From positions 3,286,001 to 3,350,000 of the forward strand of contig NZ_CP098455.1 in NCBI RefSeq assembly GCF_023702635.1: DNA of 64,000 nucleotides, in the 5' to 3' direction. The notes beneath the pieces are model-generated. The model was not told the DNA's origin and did not search any database. It was given only the letters and a program-made list of their open reading frames with translations. Positions 56,963 to 64,000 of the stretch are shown here, piece after piece. The translations under genes were made by a program, and so were the position numbers. Every line of letters starts with the position of its first letter. Positions within the stretch are counted from its first letter, which is position 1. The stretch comes from Spongiibacter taiwanensis. GTDB lineage: Bacteria > Pseudomonadota > Gammaproteobacteria > Pseudomonadales > Spongiibacteraceae.

Positions 56963-57844
56963 TCAACGATATTTGGGTTCCTCCCACCAGGGGAAGAAAT
57001 CGGGCAGGTCTTTGCTGACCCGATCTTTGAATTCGGCCGGTCGTTTTTCAAGAAACGCATTGACTCCCTCCTGGGCATCACTGCTCATACCGCGGCTGAG
57101 TACGGTCCGGCTGTCGACAATGTGAGCTTCCATCGGATGGGACATATCCAGGCCGCGCCAGAGCATCTGTCGGGTCAGGGCGATCGACACGGGGGCGGTG
57201 TTTTCGACTATCTCCCGGGCAATTTCATAGGCTTCCGGCAATAGGGCATCGCTGCTCACCACTTTGCGAAACAGGCCTGAGTCGGCCAGCTCGGTGGCGG
57301 GATACACCCGACCGCTGTAGCACATTTCTAGGGCCCGGGAGATGCCAACCACGCGGGGCAGAAAATAGCTCGACGCCGCTTCGGGGACGATGCCGCGGCG
57401 CGTGAATACAAAGCCAACCTTGGCCTTGTCGCTGGCCAGGCGAATATCCATGGCCAGGGTCATGGTGATGCCTACCCCGACGGCAGCGCCATTGATCGCT
57501 GCGATCAGTGGCTTCTTACACTGGTACATCCGCAAGGTAAGGCGCCCGCCGAGGTCGCGAATGGAGTCGGCGCTGTAATTGATAGAGCCGTCTTCGTTGT
57601 GGGCGTCGTCACCACCACTCACGTCAAAGGTATCGCCGCCGCCGGCGAGATCGGCGCCAGCGCAAAATGCCCGCCCGCTGCCGGTGAAGACGACGGCGCG
57701 AACCTCGTCGTCCTCGTCGATGAGGTCGAGCAGTGCCAGGAGCTCCCGGTTCATCTCGGCGTTGAAGGCATTCAATGCCTCCGGCCGATTGAAGGTGATG
57801 GTGGCGATATGATTTTCGACGGAGTAAAGCAGGGTGTTCGACAT
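56963..57844 (-). CDS. Enoyl-CoA hydratase/isomerase family protein
   Basis: 293 residues of the crotonase fold. The oxyanion hole is FCAGADLAGGG with ITMTLAMDIRLAS; the likely catalytic Glu is in RGIVPEAASSYFLPR. It has an insert after residue 75 (about 25 residues with DDAHNEDGSINYSAD) not found in short crotonases. The ATG at 57844 gives the usual strand-first start. It lies 23 nt after another crotonase gene, so two CoA steps are co-expressed. Confidence 0.9.
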   Translation of the reverse strand: MSNTLLYSVENHIATITFNRPEALNAFNAEMNRELLALLDLIDEDDEVRAVVFTGSGRAFCAGADLAGGGDTFDVSGGDDAHNEDGSINYSADSIRDLGGRLTLRMYQCKKPLIAAINGAAVGVGITMTLAMDIRLASDKAKVGFVFTRRGIVPEAASSYFLPRVVGISRALEMCYSGRVYPATELADSGLFRKVVSSDALLPEAYEIAREIVENTAPVSIALTRQMLWRGLDMSHPMEAHIVDSRTVLSRGMSSDAQEGVNAFLEKRPAEFKDRVSKDLPDFFPWWEEPKYR

Positions 57845-57867
57845 GGTTATCTCGCAGGCTCGCGGCA

Positions 57868-58665
57868 TTATTCGCCTTTAAATTGGGCTTTGCGCTTTTC
57901 GACAAAGGCGCTGACGCCTTCTTCAAAATCGAGGGTTCTGCCAGCGATGAGTTGCTGTTTCCGTTCCCGCGCCAGGCTGTCAGCGAAGCTCTCGTCAACG
58001 GCTTCCCAGGCGGCCTTTCGAATTAAGCCCAGGGCGATCGTGGGGCCGGCGGCAAGCCGCTTGGCCAGGGTGACCGCGGTGGAGAGGGTTTCATGCTCAG
58101 GGGTAACCCGGTTGATCAGGCCATATTGCAATGCCTGCTCTGCTGGTAAGCGATCGCCAAGCAGCATCAGTTCCATGGCTCTGACTCGGCCGATATTACG
58201 CACCAGTAGGTGGGTTGAACCGCCATCCGGGATCAGGCCGATCAGCGCGAATACCTGGGCGAAATAGGATTTCTCGGCAGCGATAACCAGGTCGGCGGCC
58301 AGTGCCAGCGAGGCGCCAAAGCCGGCGGCGCCGCCTTTTACTGCCGATATCCACGGAATATCAAAATCGCGCAGAGTGAGCATCAGCGGGTTGAGGGTGT
58401 GCTCCAATACTTGGCCGATATCCCGGATGCTGCGATCGGGTTGGTGAGGGGCGAGAGGGTTGTCTGGGTCGAGTGACGCGCCAGAGCAGAAAAATCGTCC
58501 TTCGCCGGTAATGACCATCGCCCGACAGTTCTTTTCGAGATAGCCTACGGCCTCACTGATTTCGGCAACCATGTTGGCGGTGAGAGCGTTGAGGGTGTCC
58601 GGCGCATTGAGTTTCAGAATGCCCACGCCATCTTCGATGTCGATGGCGATGTCAGTAAAGTTCAT
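57868..58665 (-). CDS. Enoyl-CoA hydratase/isomerase family protein
   Basis: 265 residues, crotonase fold. Oxyanion hole FFCSGASLDPD and GGAAGFGASLALAADL; at the second catalytic position there is Asp in IGLIPDGGSTHLL, as in PaaG-like isomerases, so isomerisation or ring chemistry is as likely as hydration. ATG at 58665. It is the first of the crotonase pair, and it is about 100 nt downstream of the thiolase-like gene. Confidence 0.9.
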   Translation of the reverse strand: MNFTDIAIDIEDGVGILKLNAPDTLNALTANMVAEISEAVGYLEKNCRAMVITGEGRFFCSGASLDPDNPLAPHQPDRSIRDIGQVLEHTLNPLMLTLRDFDIPWISAVKGGAAGFGASLALAADLVIAAEKSYFAQVFALIGLIPDGGSTHLLVRNIGRVRAMELMLLGDRLPAEQALQYGLINRVTPEHETLSTAVTLAKRLAAGPTIALGLIRKAAWEAVDESFADSLARERKQQLIAGRTLDFEEGVSAFVEKRKAQFKGE

Positions 58666-58766
58666 CGGGTCGTCCTGCGGTTGTGGCGCCGCGCCGAAGC
58701 GCGGGCGAGGCGGATTTCAATTTATCAGTGTAGTGCATAGGATGCGGTTAGCGCGCTCGTGGCGCG

Positions 58767-59930
58767 TTACAGTGAATCGACCGCGAACAGTGCTGAGCTT
58801 ACGGTGGGCGCCCCTGGTCCACCCGCCAGCAAGCAGGTTTTTGCGCCGGGTACAGGGTTGGCCGACTCACCACGCAGCACCCGGATTGATTCAACGGCGG
58901 TGCCGATACCGTGGATAAATCCCTGAGCAAAGTTGCCTCCGGAGGTGTTGACCGGCAGTTTGCCCGAGGGGGCAATCAAATTTTCAAATTTTACTACCTC
59001 AGCGACATTCTCATAGTTGCAAAAGCCGTGATCGATTAATGAGGCAATGCCCTGAGCGCTGAAGTTCTCGTACAACTGGACCACGTCGATGTCTGCCGGG
59101 GTCAGGCCGGTTTGCTGCCACAGTCGGCGGGCCACCGGCGCAAAGCCGGCCGTGGCGTAGGTCACGTCGTTCTCGAGCAGGTCGCCCCAGCCCTTTTCGG
59201 TGCCGTTGGCGACGCCGAGAATTTGCACTGGCGGCTTTTTCAAATCTCGAGCGCGCTCCCTTGAGACCAATAACAACGCACCGGCGCCGTCGTTTTCTCG
59301 GCTGCAGTCGAACAGGCGGAAGGGCTCGGCGACCCAGCGACTGGTCCGAAAGGCTTCAAGGTCCAGTTCCGAGCCGTAGGACACGGCCTCGGGGTTGCGG
59401 CTACCGTGGTAATAAGAGGCTTTCACCAGCTCCTCTGTGACCGAGCGGGGCACACCGTGGTACTCGAACATGCGCTGTGCCCGCAAGGCGCAGATTTGTG
59501 CTGGTGCGACCAGACCGGCGCCGATGATGTGGTCGTTCAGGTGGTGGCGCATTACCGCGGCTGACATGCGGCCGCTATTACTTTGCACTAATGCCCGAAA
59601 GACGATCACCGCGCTGGCTTGTCCGGTGGCAATGGCCGAGGCAGCGTGGCCGAAGGCAGCGGCAATGCCGCCGCCGCCACCACCGAAAACCTGGGAATTA
59701 AAGTAGAGATTCTTCAAGCCGAGGTCGGACATCAGCCGCACGGGCTCATTCTTGTCGTCGCCGTAGGAGACAAAGCCGTCGATGTCTTTCGGATCAAAAC
59801 CCGCGTCCTCGCAGGCGTCTACAATCGCCCGCACCAGGACACCTTGCTCCTGCATGGGCGCAGTGCCGCGTTTATATTGCTGCAGGCCGACGCCGGCCAC
59901 GGATACCTGGCCTTTGAGTGTTGCTGTCAT
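58767..59930 (-). CDS. Thiolase-like protein, SCP2/Ltp2-type putative aldolase
   Basis: 387 residues of the thiolase fold. In place of the usual nucleophilic Cys the segment reads VFGGGGGGIAAAFGHAA, and the HP-G-A-TG motif is changed to FIHGIGT, so normal thiolysis is not expected. This is how the Ltp2-type proteins look, which in steroid degraders cut side chains by a retro-aldol step together with a DUF35 partner. That partner is encoded directly upstream and overlaps by ATGA. The steroid link is inference; other cyclic or branched acyl-CoAs are possible. Confidence 0.85.
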   Translation of the reverse strand: MTATLKGQVSVAGVGLQQYKRGTAPMQEQGVLVRAIVDACEDAGFDPKDIDGFVSYGDDKNEPVRLMSDLGLKNLYFNSQVFGGGGGGIAAAFGHAASAIATGQASAVIVFRALVQSNSGRMSAAVMRHHLNDHIIGAGLVAPAQICALRAQRMFEYHGVPRSVTEELVKASYYHGSRNPEAVSYGSELDLEAFRTSRWVAEPFRLFDCSRENDGAGALLLVSRERARDLKKPPVQILGVANGTEKGWGDLLENDVTYATAGFAPVARRLWQQTGLTPADIDVVQLYENFSAQGIASLIDHGFCNYENVAEVVKFENLIAPSGKLPVNTSGGNFAQGFIHGIGTAVESIRVLRGESANPVPGAKTCLLAGGPGAPTVSSALFAVDSL

Positions 59931-60352
59931 AATGATTCTCCCGCACCGTTACCGACACAACGCTGCCAACGCAGGGCGGGAACCGATTCGCCGTCCACCG
60001 TCACGGTGTAAACGCTGCCACTGACTCGATCACCAATGGCAACCGGGGTTTGCGCATCGCCATCAAGCACGCCCATCATGCGCCGACCCCCGGCATTGTC
60101 GATTTCTACCACCACAGACAGGTAGGGCAGTTCGATTTCTGCTGGTGCGCCAAAGTTGTGCCAGGTCCGTGTCCAGCTGTAGATCACACCGGCAATGGCC
60201 TTTTGCTGCCACTGCAAATCCCAGTTGCCGCACTCGCCGCAGCGCCAGACCGCGGGCACGTGCCAGGTTTCGCATTGGGGGCATTGCTGAATATGAAGTT
60301 CGCCTTTTTCGAGGCCTTGCCAGTAGGGTTGATCGGCACCCAATCCTTTCAT
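59927..60352 (-). CDS. DUF35 OB-fold / zinc-ribbon acyl-CoA-binding protein
   Basis: 141 residues with an N-terminal rubredoxin-like zinc ribbon, Cys24, Cys27, Cys38 and Cys41 (CPQC, CGEC), then an OB fold (GVIYSWTRTWHNFGAP, LPYLSVVVEID). These proteins pair with thiolase-like proteins and help bind the acyl-CoA; ChsH2 plays this part with Ltp2. The ATGA overlap with the thiolase-like gene downstream shows they are made together. Confidence 0.92.
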   Translation of the reverse strand: MKGLGADQPYWQGLEKGELHIQQCPQCETWHVPAVWRCGECGNWDLQWQQKAIAGVIYSWTRTWHNFGAPAEIELPYLSVVVEIDNAGGRRMMGVLDGDAQTPVAIGDRVSGSVYTVTVDGESVPALRWQRCVGNGAGESL

Positions 60353-60514
60353 GTCAACCTCCGGGTTGAGAGGGCATTTTTATTCAGTGGCGCCTTCGCC
60401 GAGGGCGGTGAACCTCCCCCCCCCAGTTGTCTGCAGTGGGGCGAGTCAGTTGAGCGCGCTTGAGCACGCTCGATATCAAAGCCGGTGGCGTTCGACGAAG
60501 AGGTAAGTCAACAG

Positions 60515-60546
60515 AACAGCCACTCCGGCTCGGCGGCGTGGCTGTT
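60515..60546 (-). terminator. Hairpin after the P450 gene
   Basis: AACAGCCAC and GTGGCTGTT flank a 14-nt GC-rich loop, 7 nt after the P450 stop. On the minus strand it is followed by a few T only, so termination is uncertain. Confidence 0.4.
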
Positions 60547-60553
60547 ACCGGTG

Positions 60554-61789
60554 TTATCGCTTTGTCAGCCTTAGGGGCAGGGCGTTGTAGGCCAGGGCAA
60601 ATCCGGCACGGAAGTTCAGCTCGGTGCCCGGCACCAGCTCGAAGGATTTGACCCGCTTGAACCACTCCTCGGTCAGCACCCGAATTTCGGTCCGGGCCAA
60701 GAAGTGACCGATGCACAAATGGGGGCCTTTGGAGAAGGTCAGCGTCTGGGCGTCTTCTTTGGGCCGGTCGATATCAAAGTCGGCGGCATTTTTGTTAACG
60801 CTCTCATCGCGCCCGGAGATGGGCAGCAGGCACAATACCATGTCGTCTTTTTTGAACTGGATGCCGAACATCTCGCAGTCTTTGGCGACGATGCGTGGGT
60901 TGCTGATCACGCCGAAGCAGCGAACCCCTTCGTCGGTGAACTTGCTGATATCCTCCGGGTTTTCCGCCAGGCGTTGTTGCAGCTCGGGCATGCTGGCAAG
61001 CTGGCGGAAGCTGAAGCCAGTGACATTGGTTACGGTATCCATGCCGCCGAGGAAGAGCAGGAAACACATATTCTGCATTTCTTCCAGGCTGATGGGCTCA
61101 CCTTTAATTTTGATGTTGAGAATGTGGCTCATCAGATCATCTTGTGGATGCTCCTTTTTCTCCATCAATATCTCAGTCATGATGCCGATGATCTGTGCAC
61201 TCAATTCGTGAATGCGGTTTTGGTCATTGGTTGAGAAGAAAGCATCTGACAAGCCTCTGAATTCCCGCAGGCGCTCCATGGGCATGCCCATCAATTCCAT
61301 AAACACGCTCACTGGAAAGATCGACGAAATCTCCGCCATAAAATCGACGTCGTCACCTTTTGCCAGCGCATCATCAATAATCTTTGCGGCCCAGAAGCGG
61401 ATTTTCTCTTCCAGATCGCGAATCGCCCGGGGCGAGAACGCCGGCATCAGCGCTTGGCGGTAGGGCAGGTTGTTTGGCGGATCGACATTAAGCGGAATGA
61501 AGTAAGGGGGATTCTCGATCCGCGGAATCTGCATTTCCTTAGCTGAGAAGTGCTCTGGATCTTGAACCACATCGGCGATGCGGTTGAAACTGCGCACCAC
61601 CCAGTGGCCGCCGTTTTTTGGGGTGTAGAAAATTTCCGGTGCGTCGTTGTGCAAACGCTGCAAGCTATCATGGACGCGAGCCTCAGCGCCGCCTTCGCCG
61701 TGGTAGCGGTCGCCGTGGTAGTCGTAGTCAAACACAAGGTTGGATGGCACGTGTGCCGGGACGTGGTCTGGTAATGAAACGGATTGCAT
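60554..61789 (-). CDS. Cytochrome P450, P450cam (CYP101)-like
   Basis: 411 residues. I helix: LFLGGMDTVTNV (248-252 GGMDT); ExxR is Glu287-Arg290; heme ligand Cys359 in FSKGPHLCIGHFLARTE. The N-terminus VPSNLVFDYD, GGHWVVRSF and FIPLNVDPP closely follow P450cam. Such P450s hydroxylate terpenoid or other cyclic substrates and get electrons from a [2Fe-2S] ferredoxin and reductase, both encoded in this cluster. ATG at 61789 with GAGAA upstream was chosen over one 42 nt earlier. It is divergent from the Rieske oxygenase. Confidence 0.95.
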   Translation of the reverse strand: MQSVSLPDHVPAHVPSNLVFDYDYHGDRYHGEGGAEARVHDSLQRLHNDAPEIFYTPKNGGHWVVRSFNRIADVVQDPEHFSAKEMQIPRIENPPYFIPLNVDPPNNLPYRQALMPAFSPRAIRDLEEKIRFWAAKIIDDALAKGDDVDFMAEISSIFPVSVFMELMGMPMERLREFRGLSDAFFSTNDQNRIHELSAQIIGIMTEILMEKKEHPQDDLMSHILNIKIKGEPISLEEMQNMCFLLFLGGMDTVTNVTGFSFRQLASMPELQQRLAENPEDISKFTDEGVRCFGVISNPRIVAKDCEMFGIQFKKDDMVLCLLPISGRDESVNKNAADFDIDRPKEDAQTLTFSKGPHLCIGHFLARTEIRVLTEEWFKRVKSFELVPGTELNFRAGFALAYNALPLRLTKR

Positions 61790-61909
61790 GTGTCTTCTCC
61801 CGTGCGGCCCGTAGGCGAGATGCTTGAGCAAATTTTATTTTCCGAGGATGACCTGAATGCGGGACAGGGAAGCCTGCAGTCGTCGTCCTTCGGCTGTTTT
61901 TCGAAATAA

Positions 61910-61928
61910 TATCTAGCGACATTAGTTT
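61910..61928. promoter_or_regulatory. Candidate operator, motif copy 2
   Basis: TATCTAGCGACATTAGTTT agrees with AATCTAAATACATTAGATT in 14 of 19 positions. It lies in the 300-nt P450/Rieske divergent region, 121 nt from the P450 start. Confidence 0.45.
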
Positions 61929-61976
61929 TGTAAACACGCATCTCAAAACTCTCGAGATTGTAATGTTCGGACAATA

Positions 61977-61995
61977 AACCTATTGCAATTAGATT
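61977..61995. promoter_or_regulatory. Candidate operator, motif copy 3
   Basis: Read on the minus strand, AATCTAATTGCAATAGGTT agrees with AATCTAAATACATTAGATT in 15 of 19 positions. It is in the same divergent region as copy 2, 95 nt before the Rieske start. Confidence 0.5.
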
Positions 61996-62090
61996 ATTGC
62001 TTTTCTACCCTACTAGCTGAGTTGGAGCGCAGAAAATGCGGTTTCTGCAGCGGCGCTCCCACAAGCTGAATAGTGAGGCTAGAGAATAAG

Positions 62091-63275
62091 ATGGCGATGC
62101 AAGAACCCCAAAGCCAGGCGGCACCTGCCGGGCTGACAGACTCACAATGGCAGGCGATCACTGAGTTGACCTGCCATGAGGAAACCCGAATCCCGACTGA
62201 CGAAGCGAATCGGCCGAGTGACGTCTATCTGAGCCAGGCGCGCTTTGATGAGGAAATGAAGGATATTTTCACCTCGTTGCCGATGGTGGCGACGATGTCT
62301 TCCTATCTGCCGGAGCCGGGTATGGCATTGGCGATAGAGTGTAGTGGTGTACCGGTGTTGGTCACCCGGGATCGCGAGGGGCAAGCCCGTTGTTTTATCA
62401 ACGCCTGTCGTCACCGAGGCTCGAAATTGGTGGAGAGTGATGAGCCGGTGAAATCTGCCCGTTTGTCTTGTCCTTACCATGCCTGGACTTATGGGATGAA
62501 CGGAGATTTGATCGGGGTGCCGCGGCAGGAAACCTTTCCGTCGTTAAAAAAATGCGACCTGGGCTTGGTCGCCCTGTCTACCCATGAATCCGGCGGTTAT
62601 ATTTGGGTGTGCCTTGACCCGGAAAAATCACCGTCGATGGTGGAGGGCAGTGCGCAGATTTGTGCGGATCTGGAGGCCTTTGGTCTGCACAAGATGCATG
62701 TTTATGGCCGTCGCCGATACGATCTCAAGGCGAACTGGAAATTGGTGGTAGAACCCTTTCTGGAGCCGTACCACATCCAGCGACTGCACGCGAATTCCAT
62801 TGCCAAGATGTTTGTCGACGCCCCCAATGTTATTCGCATGCTTGGCCCGCATCAGCGCCAGTGTTCGGGCAAGGCCAATTTCGATCCGGCGATACTGCAG
62901 GGCAATATCGATAACCTGCACAAATACATCACCCATGCTTACCTGGTGTTTCCCAATACGGTGGTGGTAACGAGCCCCTACTATATCAGTGTGATGGTGT
63001 TACTACCGACGGCGACAGATCGGACGGTGGTGGATTACTACATGATGGTTAAATCCGCGCCGGATAATCCCAAGGCAGACGACCTGTATGCGCGCTCTTA
63101 CCAGTTGATTGACGAGGTCTTTGGTGGCGAGGATTTTCGTGCAGCTCAACTGCAGCAAGAGGGGTTATCCAGCGGTGCGATTGAGCGGGTGTTCTTCGGC
63201 GGACTGGAGGAAATGATTGGGCCCTTTCATGAGGCCGTGGAGTCCTTTCTAACTGCCGACCCGGTGCCCTGCTAG
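62091..63275 (+). CDS. Rieske non-heme iron oxygenase, alpha subunit type
   Basis: 394 residues. The Rieske cluster ligands are Cys106 and His108 (NACRHRG), Cys127 and His130 (CPYHAW). The catalytic domain has the iron site EPFLEPYHIQRLHANS (two His), and a late Asp/Glu is expected but not certain. It can be a ring-hydroxylating dioxygenase or a demethylase/monooxygenase. No beta subunit is seen, which fits the single-subunit (alpha3) kind. I use ATG 62091; GTG 62073 is possible. The ferredoxin gene at 63341 lies behind it on the other strand and may feed it electrons. Confidence 0.93.
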   Translation: MAMQEPQSQAAPAGLTDSQWQAITELTCHEETRIPTDEANRPSDVYLSQARFDEEMKDIFTSLPMVATMSSYLPEPGMALAIECSGVPVLVTRDREGQARCFINACRHRGSKLVESDEPVKSARLSCPYHAWTYGMNGDLIGVPRQETFPSLKKCDLGLVALSTHESGGYIWVCLDPEKSPSMVEGSAQICADLEAFGLHKMHVYGRRRYDLKANWKLVVEPFLEPYHIQRLHANSIAKMFVDAPNVIRMLGPHQRQCSGKANFDPAILQGNIDNLHKYITHAYLVFPNTVVVTSPYYISVMVLLPTATDRTVVDYYMMVKSAPDNPKADDLYARSYQLIDEVFGGEDFRAAQLQQEGLSSGAIERVFFGGLEEMIGPFHEAVESFLTADPVPC

Positions 63276-63285
63276 CAAGTAAAGA

Positions 63286-63309
63286 GAGGGGCAGTGCGCC
63301 CCTCGTTTT
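63286..63309 (+). terminator. Terminator after the Rieske oxygenase gene
   Basis: GAGGGGC-AGTGC-GCCCCTC followed by GTTTTC, 10 nt after the stop. It sits between two convergent genes (the ferredoxin stop is at 63341). Confidence 0.75.
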
Positions 63310-63340
63310 CGGCGAATGACGGCAAATACGGCCGGGAGAT

Positions 63341-63661
63341 TTAGTGCTGATGCTCGGGCAGCTGCAACACAATTCCCTCAAGTTCGGCGGTCACCGGAAT
63401 CTGGCAGGTGAGTCGACTGCTGGGCTGGGGTTCTGGTACGTAGGAGAGGATGTCTTTCTCCATTTCGCTTTGTTCCGGCAGTTTTTCCTGCCACTCGGGC
63501 GCGACCATCACGTGGCAGGTGCCGCACACCATGGAGCCACCGCAATCGGCGGCGATACCGGAAATATTATTCGCTACCGCAGCCTCCATTAGGTTGCCCT
63601 CTTCGGGAATGTCGACGGCGGTTTCTTCGCCGGAATGGGTTCTGAAAACAACATTGACCAT
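63341..63661 (-). CDS. [2Fe-2S] ferredoxin, putidaredoxin type
   Basis: 106 residues, cluster ligands Cys40, Cys46, Cys49 and Cys86, identical in spacing to the ferredoxin at 55294-55614, but the sequences differ over most positions (for instance [10 protein letters not shown] against GGACSCATCH). So the cluster has two electron carriers, perhaps one for the P450 and one for the Rieske enzyme. ATG at 63661; the 19-bp motif centred at 63722 is 52 nt upstream. Confidence 0.95.
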   Translation of the reverse strand: MVNVVFRTHSGEETAVDIPEEGNLMEAAVANNISGIAADCGGSMVCGTCHVMVAPEWQEKLPEQSEMEKDILSYVPEPQPSSRLTCQIPVTAELEGIVLQLPEHQH

Positions 63662-63712
63662 GGATTGATTTCTCGCTTTTTTATCTCGGCGTCAGCCTTG
63701 ACTGCGCCCTTA

Positions 63713-63731
63713 AATCTAAATACATTAGATT
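63713..63731. promoter_or_regulatory. Candidate operator, best dyad (motif copy 4)
   Basis: AATCTAA-ATACA-TTAGATT is a perfect dyad with 7-bp arms and 5-bp spacer, between the ferredoxin gene and the GMC oxidoreductase gene. The same motif appears, less exact, at 53525, 61910 and 61977. Confidence 0.6.
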
Positions 63732-63840
63732 AAATGTCGGGCTCACTGTCAATGTTAATACGAGCAGTTTGTGCTGCTATTTGCGAGCTTCTCAACGACT
63801 AAAAATAACAGCGGCAATGACCGCGAAAGGAAAACAGGCT

Positions 63841-64000
63841 GTGGAAGAATTCGATTACATTATTGCCGGAGCGGGGGCTGCGGGCTGTGTGCTTGCCCAC
63901 CGTCTCTCCGAGAACCCCGCGCTGTCAGTGCTGCTGTTGGAGGCGGGTGGCGAGGATAAGCATCCCTTGATCCACATGCCAAAGGGGCTTGGCAAACTGA
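63841..64000 (+). CDS. GMC family FAD-dependent oxidoreductase, 3'-truncated by the window
   Basis: Only the first 53 residues are present. They show the FAD-binding start [21 protein letters not shown], then LLLEAGGED, as in choline dehydrogenase-type GMC oxidoreductases that oxidise alcohols. The start is GTG at 63841 with AAAGGA about 10 nt upstream. It is divergent from the ferredoxin and probably under the dyad at 63713-63731. In this cluster it would oxidise a hydroxyl introduced by the oxygenases. Confidence 0.88.
   Translation, partial: MEEFDYIIAGAGAAGCVLAHRLSENPALSVLLLEAGGEDKHPLIHMPKGLGKL

Noticed and set aside
60384-60716. Open frame in the DUF35/P450 gap
   Set aside because: Arg/Pro-rich translation overlapping the P450 3' end in another frame; no ribosome site.

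Overview
The window looks like chromosomal DNA of a marine, aerobic gammaproteobacterium, probably of the Cellvibrionales/Spongiibacteraceae type. This placement is inferred from the Pseudomonas-like order rpsU-yqeY-dnaG-rpoD next to tsaD-folB-folK-cca, the acnA, rimO and rsmE genes, a wax-ester-synthase homologue, a TonB receptor and a P450/Rieske catabolic cluster. Almost all DNA is coding. No rRNA, IS element, integrase or CRISPR array is visible. One tRNA (CAU anticodon, most likely tRNA-Ile2) is present.

Layout. (1) 1-6671: end of a type I restriction-modification locus, hsdS(partial)-darT-darG-hsdR-YgjP-like metallopeptidase, with the DarTG DNA ADP-ribosylation toxin-antitoxin pair nested between specificity and restriction genes. 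The HsdS has a C-terminal extension of about 185 residues that aligns by eye with the C-terminal domain of the neighbouring DarG antitoxin; this is the most unusual feature seen. The block ends at the 3' side of the tRNA. (2) 7016-11500: a three-gene signalling operon (receiver-adenylate/guanylate cyclase, single receiver, hybrid histidine kinase). (3) 11516-19967: lipoprotein, macromolecular synthesis operon, tsaD, folate genes and cca. (4) 20163-30816: transporter, lipid genes (DUF2505, WS/DGAT, esterase), GH19-like lysozyme, GNAT-amidohydrolase fusion, aconitase. (5) 31022-35094: porin, small periplasmic binding protein, and a GGDEF protein with a ruined EAL domain, apparently one operon. 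(6) 35390-37413: rsmE and rimO.

(7) 37688-44660: a small biosynthetic locus with a sulfotransferase, a one-module C-A-PCP-TE synthetase whose adenylation pocket reads like a glycine code, and a GT1 glycosyltransferase. (8) 44666-49519: LysR, a histidine phosphatase, then an acyl-CoA dehydrogenase, an APH-family kinase and an SDR; the first two match the split halves of ACAD10/11 and LvaC/LvaA. (9) 49707-64000: a catabolic region: TetR with a divergent TonB receptor whose promoter carries a dyad over the -10 box, a secreted protein, an SDR, a second TetR, two [2Fe-2S] ferredoxins, a ferredoxin reductase, a P450cam-like P450, two enoyl-CoA hydratases, a thiolase-like protein with its DUF35 partner, a Rieske oxygenase and the start of a GMC oxidoreductase. 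These could take up a hydrophobic cyclic substrate, hydroxylate it and cut its side chain or opened ring as CoA esters. A 19-bp motif (AATCTAA-N5-TTAGATT) recurs in the promoter regions of this cluster and may be the operator of one shared regulator.

All calls come from reading the sequence and translations; no database search or computed alignment was run.
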